This document shows, piece by piece, positions 35,116 to 42,614 of a stretch of 48,984 nt of DNA. Under the pieces are notes generated by a model. The model searched no databases, was not told the origin of the DNA, and saw nothing but the letters and a program-made list of their open reading frames with translations. Both the position numbers and the translations under genes were made by a program. Source of the stretch: Pseudomonas guariconensis (GTDB taxonomy: Bacteria; Pseudomonadota; Gammaproteobacteria; Pseudomonadales; Pseudomonadaceae); contig NZ_JADLJL010000036.1 in the NCBI RefSeq assembly GCF_015680235.1, positions 1-48,984 on the forward strand, in the 5' to 3' direction. Within the stretch, counting starts at the first letter, position 1; each line of letters starts with the position of its first letter.

Positions 35116-36765
35116 ATGACCAAGCAACCACGCGGGGCCTTGCGCGAGCTGCTGGCCCTGCTCAGACCGTTTCGCACGGTGGTGAGCCTTTCTATCCTGC
35201 TGGGCATGGTCGGCGGGCTGAGCGTCACTGTGCTGCTGGCGACCATCAACGGCGCCCTGCACGCCGAAGGCGGGCTCAGCCGGCAGGTGGTGGGCCTGTT
35301 CGCCGGCCTGTGCCTGCTGGCGCTGAGCAGTTCGATCCTGTCGGACATCGGCACCAACTATGTCGGCCAGCACATCATCGCCCGCCTGCGCCTGGCCCTG
35401 GGCGAAAAGGTGCTGTCGGCACCGATCGCACAGATCGAGCGCTACCGCAGCCATCGCCTGATCCCGGTGCTGACCCACGACGTGGACACCATCAGCGACT
35501 TCGCCTTCGCCTTCGCGCCTCTGGCGATCTCGCTGACGGTGACCCTGGGTTGCCTGGGCTACCTGGCGCTGTTGTCCTGGCCGATGTTCCTGATGATCCT
35601 GGTGGCCATCGGCATCGGCATCGGCATCCAGTACCTGGCCCGGCGCAAGGGCATCAAGGGCTTCCTGGCCGCTCGGGACGCCGAAGACGAGCTGCAGAAG
35701 CACTACGCCGCCCTTGCCGAAGGCGCCAAGGAACTGCGTATCCACCGACCCCGTCGCCAGCGCATGTACACCCAGCGCATCCGCCGCACCGCCTATGGCA
35801 TCCGCGACATCCAGGTGCGCGCAATCAACGTGTTCGTGGTGGCCAAGACCTTCGGCTCGATGCTGTTCTTCGTGGTGATCGGCCTGGCGCTCGCCCTGCA
35901 ATCACTGTGGCCGTCGAGCGACAAGGCGGTGATGAGCGGCTTCGTGCTGGTTCTGCTGTACATGAAAGGCCCGCTGGAGCATCTGGTGGTGACCCTGCCG
36001 ATCATCAGCCGGGCGCAGATCGCCTTTCGCCGCATCGCCGAGCTCTCGGAGCAGTTTTCCTCCCCCGAGCCACACCTGTTGCTCGATGACCCACGCCCAG
36101 GCGCCACTGCCCTGCACAGCCTGGAGCTCAAGGACGTGCGCTACAGCTTCCCGGCAGCCGAAGGCAGCACGCCCTTCTGCCTGGGGCCGGTCAACCTGCG
36201 TATCGAGCAGGGCGAGATCGTCTTCATCGTCGGCCAGAACGGCGGCGGCAAGACCACGCTGATCAAGCTGCTGCTGGGCCTGTACACGCCACAGTCCGGC
36301 GAGGTGCGCCTCAACGGGGTGGCGGTCGGCAGCGGCGACAGGGACGACTATCGCCAGCTGTTCACCACCATCTTCGCCGACTACTACCTGTTCGATGACG
36401 TGGTCCAGGGCGAACGGCATGTACCCGAGGATGCCAACCGCTACCTCGAGCGCCTGGAGATCAGCCACAAGGTAACGGTCAAGGACGGCGCCTTCACCAC
36501 CACCGACCTGTCCACCGGGCAGCGCAAGCGCCTGGCATTGGTCAGCGCCTGGCTGGAGGAGCGCCCGGTGCTGGTGTTCGACGAATGGGCCGCCGACCAG
36601 GACCCGGCGTTCCGGCGCATCTTCTACACCGAGCTGTTGCCAGAGCTCAAGCGCCTGGGCAAGACCCTCATCGTGATCACCCATGATGACCGCTACTTCG
36701 ACATCGCCGACCAGCTGGTGATGCTGGACGGCGGGCAGGTCGTCAGCGAAAAGGCCCTGGCCTGA
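35116..36765 (+). CDS. pvdE: PvdE, ABC exporter for the pyoverdine precursor
   Basis: The 549-residue half-transporter has six membrane segments in residues 1-310 (for example VVSLSILLGMVGGLSVTVLL) and a nucleotide-binding domain. Walker A is GQNGGGKTT with K379, the signature is LSTGQRKRLAL (465-475), and Walker B is VLVFDEW with D489 E490. It belongs to the cyclic-peptide exporter group with SyrD. PvdE moves acylated ferribactin from cytoplasm to periplasm, where PvdQ, PvdN, PvdP and PvdO mature it. A strong terminator follows. Confidence 0.95.
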   Translation: MTKQPRGALRELLALLRPFRTVVSLSILLGMVGGLSVTVLLATINGALHAEGGLSRQVVGLFAGLCLLALSSSILSDIGTNYVGQHIIARLRLALGEKVLSAPIAQIERYRSHRLIPVLTHDVDTISDFAFAFAPLAISLTVTLGCLGYLALLSWPMFLMILVAIGIGIGIQYLARRKGIKGFLAARDAEDELQKHYAALAEGAKELRIHRPRRQRMYTQRIRRTAYGIRDIQVRAINVFVVAKTFGSMLFFVVIGLALALQSLWPSSDKAVMSGFVLVLLYMKGPLEHLVVTLPIISRAQIAFRRIAELSEQFSSPEPHLLLDDPRPGATALHSLELKDVRYSFPAAEGSTPFCLGPVNLRIEQGEIVFIVGQNGGGKTTLIKLLLGLYTPQSGEVRLNGVAVGSGDRDDYRQLFTTIFADYYLFDDVVQGERHVPEDANRYLERLEISHKVTVKDGAFTTTDLSTGQRKRLALVSAWLEERPVLVFDEWAADQDPAFRRIFYTELLPELKRLGKTLIVITHDDRYFDIADQLVMLDGGQVVSEKALA

Positions 36766-36778
36766 CCTTCACCCGACA

Positions 36779-36810
36779 AGCCCCTGGCCTCGCACCCAGG
36801 GGCTTTTTCT
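36779..36810 (+). terminator. Intrinsic terminator after pvdE
   Basis: AGCCCCTGG and CCAGGGGCT (36779-36787 and 36796-36804) form a 9-bp stem followed by TTTTCTT. It ends the pvd transcript and isolates fpvA. Confidence 0.9.
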
Positions 36811-36826
36811 TGCCCGCAACGAATTT

Positions 36827-36889
36827 GAAAAAAAGTTTCCGGCTTTTCGGCAGGCATGCGTCTCACTACCAATAACAATTCTCAATTAC
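36827..36889 (+). promoter_or_regulatory. Candidate ECF sigma/Fur promoter of fpvA
   Basis: AAAAAAAGTTTCC (36828-36840) and CGTCTC (36859-36864) resemble -35/-10 parts of FpvI/FecI-type promoters; there is no PvdS TAAAT box here. AATAACAATTCTCAATTAC (36871-36889) matches 11 of 19 positions of the Fur box consensus. Both are consistent with known control of ferripyoverdine receptors, but the calls are by eye. Confidence 0.4.
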
Positions 36890-36917
36890 ATACGCCAGCA
36901 CTTGACGGATAGCATCC

Positions 36918-39347
36918 ATGCGCATTAACCCACCCCGTAGATCCACTACCCTTGCCCCACGCCGCCCCTTGCTGACCCTGGCCGCCGCTGTCGTGCTCGG
37001 CTATGCCTGCCAGGCCAACGCGCGCCCGGTGGCGATCGATATCCCGGCCCAGAACCTGTCGAAGTCGTTGCAGGACCTGGGCCGCCAGGCCAACCTGCAG
37101 ATCCTCTACAGCCCCGAAGCGATCAAGGACGCGCGAGTAGGGGCCGTGCAGGGCGAGATGGAGCCGAGCCAGGTGCTCGACCGGCTGCTGCAGCACACCG
37201 ACATCCGTTACCAGATCACGGGCGACACGGTCATCCTCAACACGCCCCGGGCCGAAGCGGATGTAGTCAACCTGGACAACGTGCTGATCAGCAGCCGGCA
37301 GATGACCGCCACCACCGAGGGCTCCCACTCCTACGCCTCGCCCATGACCACCATCGGCAAGGGCGTGAAGAGCATCAAGGAGATCCCGCAGTCGGTGAGC
37401 GTGGTCACCCAGCAGCGCATGCAAGACCAGGACATCACCAATGTCACCGAGGCCTTGCTCGCCTCCCCCGGCGTCACTGCCGTGCCGTCGTTCACCGGCC
37501 ACCAGTTCTACTCCCGCGGCTTCTTCATCAACAGCTTCCAATACGATGGCGTCCCCCTGGAACGCCAGCTGTATGCCCGAGGTTCGAGCTTCGGCGGCCA
37601 GACCGCCATCCTCGACCGCGTCGAAGTGCTGCGCGGCCCGCAGGGCCTGCTCGAGGGCGGTGGCGACCCCTCGGGTGCAGTCAACCTGGTGCGCAAGCGC
37701 CCCACTGCCGAGCCGCTGCTCAACATCACCGCCAAGGCCGGCAGCTGGGATCGCTATGGTGCCCAGGTCGATGCGGCCGGGGCGCTGGATGCGCAACGCA
37801 AGCTGCGCGGACGCATCGTCCTGGACTACGATACGGCCAATTCCTTCGTCGACTACGTCGGCTCCGACAACCAGACGATCTACGCAGCACTCGACTACGA
37901 CTTGACCCCCGACACCACCGTCGGCATCGGCTACAGCCACGAACGCGTGGATGCCACCCCCAACTTCATGGGCATCCCCAACTACAGCAACGGCTCGATG
38001 CCCAAGCTGGGTCGCTCGACCTACCTGGGCACCACCTGGGACAACTGGGACAAGACCCAGGACACCTACTACCTGGACATCACCCACCAGCTCAACGACA
38101 ACTGGAAGCTCAAGGGCACCTTCATCAATGTCCGTGAGTTCAACGACTTCAAGTACCTGCAACGCCGTGGCCGCCTCGGCCCACCCAATACCCTGGTGGG
38201 CGATGCCTATGTCTTCGACTACTTCTCCGAACACTGGGGCGGCGATATCAATGCCAGCGGCGATACCGAGCTGTTCGGCCGCAAGCTCGGCCTGACCTTC
38301 GGTGCCAACGCCTCCAAGCTCAAGAGCCACGATGTGTGGGGCGCGCGCTACAACTGGGTCACGCCGATCGATATCTTCGACTACGTGCCCAACCGCGAGG
38401 CGCCGAGCGATGAGTCGATCTACGCGGCCAACAAGTGGGACGACGCCTACGACTCCACCCAGAAAGGCGTCTACGGGGTGGCCAACTATGCGCTGACCGA
38501 CGACCTGTCGCTGATCGTCGGCAGCCGGGTGTCGGACTTCCGCACCGTGTTCACCTCCGACGGCCCTTGGGGCGCGAGCCGCAGCGTGGCGCAGAAGCAT
38601 GGCAAGGTCACTCCCTATGCCGGCCTTGTGTACAAGCTCGACCCGACCTGGAACGCGTACGCCAGCTACACCGAGATCTTCAAGCCACAGACCCAGCGCA
38701 CCGCCGAGGGCAGCCTGCTCGACCCACGCACCGGCAAGAGCTACGAGATCGGCCTGAAGGGCGAACACAACGAAGGCCGCCTGATCACCACCTTCGCGCT
38801 GTACCAGATGGAGCAGGACAATATCCCGATGCCGGATTCCAGCATCCCGAGCGATGTGGCCAACGCATCCTGCGGCGGCACCTGCTATCGCCCCTCCGGT
38901 ACCATCCTGAGCCGCGGTTTCGAGGCCGAGGTCAGCGGCGAGATAGCCGAGGGTTTGCAGCTGTATGCCGCCTATACCCTGAACTTGCTCAAATACAAGG
39001 ACGAGGAACCGGCGACCGCCGGCAACATCTCGGCCAACACCCAGACCCCCAAGCACATCCTGCGCACCTGGGCGAACTATCAGTTGCCGGGTGACTGGAG
39101 CAAGTTCTCGGTGGGTGCCGGCGTCAACAGCCAGAGCTCGTCCGCAGGGTTTGGCTACTACGGGCGCGAACAGGGTGGCTATTCGATCTGGAACGGCCGC
39201 ATCGCCTACCAGATCGACAAGAACCTGTCGGCGGCGCTGAACGTCAACAACCTCTTCGACAAGAAGTACTACTCGGCCATCGACTACGACCACAACTTCT
39301 ATGGCGATCCGCGTAACGTGCTGATGACTTTGAAGTACAGCTACTGA
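36918..39347 (+). CDS. fpvA: FpvA, ferripyoverdine TonB-dependent receptor and signal transducer
   Basis: The 809-residue protein has a signal peptide (LLTLAAAVVLGYACQANA). An N-terminal secretin/TonB signalling domain covers residues about 37-120 (AIDIPAQNLSKSLQDLGRQA; VLDRLLQHTDIRYQ), followed by a plug (SVVTQQRMQDQDITNVTEAL; VEVLRGPQGLLEGGGDPSGA) and a 22-strand barrel ending VLMTLKYSY. It imports ferripyoverdine and signals through an FpvR-type anti-sigma factor to FpvI and PvdS. It is on the plus strand, convergent with the synthetase, unlike a simple co-directional block. Specificity should match the pyoverdine made by the adjacent synthetase. Confidence 0.93.
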   Translation: MRINPPRRSTTLAPRRPLLTLAAAVVLGYACQANARPVAIDIPAQNLSKSLQDLGRQANLQILYSPEAIKDARVGAVQGEMEPSQVLDRLLQHTDIRYQITGDTVILNTPRAEADVVNLDNVLISSRQMTATTEGSHSYASPMTTIGKGVKSIKEIPQSVSVVTQQRMQDQDITNVTEALLASPGVTAVPSFTGHQFYSRGFFINSFQYDGVPLERQLYARGSSFGGQTAILDRVEVLRGPQGLLEGGGDPSGAVNLVRKRPTAEPLLNITAKAGSWDRYGAQVDAAGALDAQRKLRGRIVLDYDTANSFVDYVGSDNQTIYAALDYDLTPDTTVGIGYSHERVDATPNFMGIPNYSNGSMPKLGRSTYLGTTWDNWDKTQDTYYLDITHQLNDNWKLKGTFINVREFNDFKYLQRRGRLGPPNTLVGDAYVFDYFSEHWGGDINASGDTELFGRKLGLTFGANASKLKSHDVWGARYNWVTPIDIFDYVPNREAPSDESIYAANKWDDAYDSTQKGVYGVANYALTDDLSLIVGSRVSDFRTVFTSDGPWGASRSVAQKHGKVTPYAGLVYKLDPTWNAYASYTEIFKPQTQRTAEGSLLDPRTGKSYEIGLKGEHNEGRLITTFALYQMEQDNIPMPDSSIPSDVANASCGGTCYRPSGTILSRGFEAEVSGEIAEGLQLYAAYTLNLLKYKDEEPATAGNISANTQTPKHILRTWANYQLPGDWSKFSVGAGVNSQSSSAGFGYYGREQGGYSIWNGRIAYQIDKNLSAALNVNNLFDKKYYSAIDYDHNFYGDPRNVLMTLKYSY

Positions 39348-39370
39348 TCGAAACCTGGGGCTGCTGCGCA

Positions 39371-39460
39371 GCCCTTTCGCGGCACAAGGCCGCTCCTACA
39401 GAGGTTCGCATACACCTGTAGGAGCGGCCTTGCGCCGCGAAAGGGCCGCAAAGCGGCCCC
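39371..39460. repeat. Inverted REP pair and hairpin after fpvA
   Basis: TTTCGCGGCACAAGGCCGCT (39375-39394) and its inverted copy AGCGGCCTTGCGCCGCGAAA (39423-39442) form a long potential stem. GGGCCGC-AAA-GCGGCCC (39443-39459) adds a small hairpin. The block separates fpvA from the ATPase-nuclease cassette and may end the fpvA transcript. Confidence 0.75.
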
Positions 39461-39563
39461 TGCGTCATTGAATCCAACCCGACAAACCTGATCAAATAGC
39501 GCCTAGATGGCCACACGCCACCACTCGCCACGGACGCTCTTTCCAACCCGATCAGGACCTACC

Positions 39564-41768
39564 ATGTACCATGACGACCGCGAAATCGCGGCAGAGAAGT
39601 TGATCGAAGCGCTCGAACAGGACGTGAAAGCGATTACCGATCTTTCGCAGGATGCTCGACTCCTACTGATGCTGGTTGCGGTCGCCCGTGTCGGGGTGCC
39701 TTCCTTCGACCAATACCAATTCGCGACATGGCTGATGGACGACCCGTTGCTCGAACAGGTCGCCATCGATATCCACAATCAGTTGAAGAACAAGGCCGAA
39801 CGGCTTCTCAAATCACGCAAAGATACCGCGTTCCTGATTACACACCTGGCCGCCAGATCCATTTCGCAGGTAGTCGGTATCGATTACCGCCACCCGAAAC
39901 TGGTTGCCGCATTGGTCGGCACCCTGCAAGCGACGTTGTCGACCCCGTTGTTCGAAGCGCTCCCCAACACCGCCGAACTCTCACTCGGGTTGTTGGGTCA
40001 GTCGCCCAAGCCATCGTTTCCCATGTCCGAAAACCTATCCGACCGCCATCGAAACCTCATCAGTCTGCGCCTGGCGGCCAATGGAATCGATGCCACGTTC
40101 ACCCAAGCCGTGGACTACCGCTTCGGCCAGCCGACCTTTCTGCTGGACTGGCCGCTAGCCGACCACACAGCGTTTCTGTCAACGCTCGAGAACGTACTGG
40201 ACATCGGCAATGCCCGGCTCGTGCTGATCGTGAACTGGACCCACGCAGAAACGACCGGCACCTGGGAGCGCTTGCTCGCCTTGACCGAGGGGCGCGCACG
40301 TATCGAGGCGCTGATCAATTTCAGCAGCCTGCCCTCGCCCTCGGATCATTGCACCGCGATCATCATCAATACGCAGCCACTCCAGGACGATACGCTCTAC
40401 ATTGATGTCTCCGTTTCGAACACCGCACTGCCCCCGCTGGACGGTATCGAGCGCATGCTGGTGGCCGGCTGTATCTACAATCTCTGGCAAGGCCGTGCAG
40501 CGCACAGCCATCTGGACTTTCTTTCCCGCGATGTATTGAAGTTCGTCAACAGCTACTTCCATGATGGCTTCCGACCGATCACCGGGCTGTGCAACGCCAT
40601 GGACAAAAGGCCGAAGCGCCTCAGCAGGACACGCCTGGCCAGCCGCCCCTACCTCAAGGCCGCACCTGGCGAGCCCTCTCGGCCGGCGCTGTCGGATAAC
40701 AGCCGATTGATCGCCCAGGCACTGGAGCGCAGCGATGGCCATCGCTGCATCTATGTCATCGGCAACAATGGCGAGGGCAAAAGTTTCCTGCTCAGGGACA
40801 TCGTGTACCAATTGCAGGCTGCCAAGAAGCGTACCATTGGCCTGCCCATGTCCCATGCCGATCGCTTTCCTGACGAACGCCATCTCTTTACCTACAAAGG
40901 TGCACGCAAAAGCTCTATCGCCAAGGAAACAGCCGCCATCACGAAGTACGGCGCTCACGTCCAACTGCTGAGCGAATGCCTGGAATTGATCGGGTTCAAC
41001 TCCAAGATCTATCTGACCCTGAAGTCCGAACTCAGCCATGACCAACATGGCGACCGGCGTCCCGATACCCTCGATCTATCGGATAGCGATGACCGGGCGT
41101 ACCTCAACCATGAAAAAGGCCTGATCAAGCATTACGACGTGAACTTCATCCGTGAAGGCCACCGCACCATCGCCTTCGAAAACTTGAGTTCCGGCGAGCA
41201 AAGCATTCTCAACCTGCTGACTCGGATCATCGCTTCGGATGCCCGGGATGCGACGTTCCTGATCGATGAACCCGAAATCAGCCTGCACGTCAGCTGGCAG
41301 CAACGGCTCCCTCGAGTCTTGAGCGTGCTGAGCGAACGCCTGCAGACCGCCTTCGTGGTCGCCACCCACTCGCCGATCCTGATCGCCAATGCCGCCGCAC
41401 AGGACCTCTGCTACGTATACCGGGTCGGTGTACTGGACGAGATCCCCGTCGAGGAACGCCATTCGGTCGAAACCCTGTTGATGGACGGTTTCGAAACCTA
41501 CACCCCGCACAACCGGGAAGTGCATGAACGCTGCGCCAAGCTGGTGGCCTCGCTGATCGAAGCGGTGAATGAAAATGAACAAGCCGGCGTCACCGTCATC
41601 GACCAGGCCAACAAAGCCATCGAGAAGCTGGAAGCGTTCAAGACGACCATTCGCAAGAGCGGCCAGATCGGTAGCGAAACACGCCCGGCCAACGATATCG
41701 ACCTGATCGAAAAGACCTTGGGCGCGATCTTGATGCTGCGTGCGCAAAGCGAGCCTCAGCATGGCTGA
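39564..41768 (+). CDS. Septu-like (PtuA-type) ABC ATPase with N-terminal pseudo-methyltransferase region
   Basis: The 734-residue protein has a C-terminal ABC/AAA_15-type ATPase: Walker A GNNGEGKS (400-407), signature NLSSGEQSILNLL (540 on), Walker B FLIDEPEISL with D568 E569, and switch histidine ATHSP (H602). No TOPRIM domain follows, unlike OLD or GajA. Together with the coupled HNH gene this is the PtuA-PtuB arrangement of Septu anti-phage defence. Residues 1-380 are extra. Within them, SENLSDRHRNLISLRLAANG-IDA (155-177), LLDWPLAD (193-200) and RIEALINFSS...TAIIIN...LYIDVS (246-283) follow the order of an HsdM-type N6-adenine methyltransferase. The NPPF motif reads DWPL, and no glycine-rich SAM loop is seen. 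ATG 39564 follows CAGGAcc; ATG 39507 is less likely. Confidence 0.8.
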   Translation: MYHDDREIAAEKLIEALEQDVKAITDLSQDARLLLMLVAVARVGVPSFDQYQFATWLMDDPLLEQVAIDIHNQLKNKAERLLKSRKDTAFLITHLAARSISQVVGIDYRHPKLVAALVGTLQATLSTPLFEALPNTAELSLGLLGQSPKPSFPMSENLSDRHRNLISLRLAANGIDATFTQAVDYRFGQPTFLLDWPLADHTAFLSTLENVLDIGNARLVLIVNWTHAETTGTWERLLALTEGRARIEALINFSSLPSPSDHCTAIIINTQPLQDDTLYIDVSVSNTALPPLDGIERMLVAGCIYNLWQGRAAHSHLDFLSRDVLKFVNSYFHDGFRPITGLCNAMDKRPKRLSRTRLASRPYLKAAPGEPSRPALSDNSRLIAQALERSDGHRCIYVIGNNGEGKSFLLRDIVYQLQAAKKRTIGLPMSHADRFPDERHLFTYKGARKSSIAKETAAITKYGAHVQLLSECLELIGFNSKIYLTLKSELSHDQHGDRRPDTLDLSDSDDRAYLNHEKGLIKHYDVNFIREGHRTIAFENLSSGEQSILNLLTRIIASDARDATFLIDEPEISLHVSWQQRLPRVLSVLSERLQTAFVVATHSPILIANAAAQDLCYVYRVGVLDEIPVEERHSVETLLMDGFETYTPHNREVHERCAKLVASLIEAVNENEQAGVTVIDQANKAIEKLEAFKTTIRKSGQIGSETRPANDIDLIEKTLGAILMLRAQSEPQHG

Positions 41769-42561
41769 TTTGACCCAGAAGCAGATGGATGCCATAGAGG
41801 CCCGCTACAAGGATGACTGTCATGAGCGGCAGATACATCGGCCCAAGGCATGGCAGCATCTCGTCGAGCAAAATGCCTTGGCCATCGCCGAGTTCAAACG
41901 ACGGAAAAAAGGCTTGGCACCCTCTGCGGTCGACTTGTGGACCGAGCTGAGCAAATTCAACCAACGCCAGACATCGGGTGTAACCGGCCCGTTGATCCGC
42001 AAGGCGTTACGCAGCTTCCTGGAAAAAGAACAAAACTACCTGTGTTGTTACTGCCAGCGCCCCTTGGTCAACATCGCCCACGCCAAGCCCATCGAACATA
42101 TCCTGCCGCGTGCCGATTTCGTCCAGTACACTTTCCATTTTTGGAACCTGGCAGTGGCCTGCTTCGATTGCAACCAGATCAAGTCCGACACGGTTTGGGC
42201 CGATGCAAAGAAAATGGGCCAGGAAACCTATCCGCAACCTGGCGCTTTCACTGAGATGTACCACCCGCGGTTCCATACTTTCGCCGAGCACGTGCATTTC
42301 ATCAGGGTGCAGACCAACGAGCACCTCATCTCGCTGTATAGAGGCATTTCCGATCAAGGGCGCCACCTGTGCCTGAACCTGCTCAAGGAACTCTCGGCTC
42401 GGGAAATCGTGCTCAACAGCAACCCCCGGCTAAAGCGCGCCCAGGATGTGATCAACGACCATGTAGCCGCGCACGAAGGCGACCTGCCGCCTGCGCTCAA
42501 AGCCTTCAGCGACGCATTGTCCAAGTCGACAAAAGCACTGATCGACAGCGGCCATCGCTAA
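41761..42561 (+). CDS. HNH endonuclease, PtuB-type (TIGR02646-like) partner
   Basis: The 266-residue protein has a zinc-bound HNH nuclease core. C95 and C98 (LCCYCQRP), H113 in IEHILPRAD, N129 in WNLAVACFDC, and C134/C137 give the two Cys pairs and the H-N pair of the beta-beta-alpha metal finger. The C-terminal half is helical without a known domain. Its ATG overlaps the ATPase stop by eight bases, which points to translational coupling and a shared complex. A GTG at 41740 would enlarge the overlap. In Septu, the ATPase PtuA assembles with PtuB, which cuts nucleic acid during phage infection; that role is inferred here. Confidence 0.85.
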   Translation: MADLTQKQMDAIEARYKDDCHERQIHRPKAWQHLVEQNALAIAEFKRRKKGLAPSAVDLWTELSKFNQRQTSGVTGPLIRKALRSFLEKEQNYLCCYCQRPLVNIAHAKPIEHILPRADFVQYTFHFWNLAVACFDCNQIKSDTVWADAKKMGQETYPQPGAFTEMYHPRFHTFAEHVHFIRVQTNEHLISLYRGISDQGRHLCLNLLKELSAREIVLNSNPRLKRAQDVINDHVAAHEGDLPPALKAFSDALSKSTKALIDSGHR

Positions 42562-42570
42562 ATCAGCGCC

Positions 42571-42607
42571 CCCCTGTGAGGGCGGGACAAACCCGCTCTC
42601 ACAGGAG
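42571..42607. repeat. REP-like hairpin between the nuclease and synthetase genes
   Basis: CCTGTGAGGGCGGG and the inverted CGCTCTCACAGG (42573-42605) form an interrupted stem in the 53-base gap between convergent genes. There is no T-run; a bidirectional block or a boundary repeat is likely. Confidence 0.65.
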
Positions 42608-42614
42608 GCAAAGG

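Noticed and set aside
36766..36917. A PvdS box upstream of fpvA
   Set aside because: No TAAAT lies 16-17 bases before the CGT at 36859; the promoter looks like another ECF class.
36882..39293. An 803-residue open frame antisense to fpvA
   Set aside because: It lies entirely opposite a clear TonB receptor; its Val/Gly/Ala-rich sequence shows no domain.
39564..42561. Gabija, OLD nuclease or retron interpretation of the ATPase-HNH pair
   Set aside because: There is no TOPRIM domain after the ATPase and no UvrD-type helicase, which excludes OLD and Gabija. No reverse transcriptase or retron RNA gene lies nearby, so a retron-linked PtuAB is not supported within the window.
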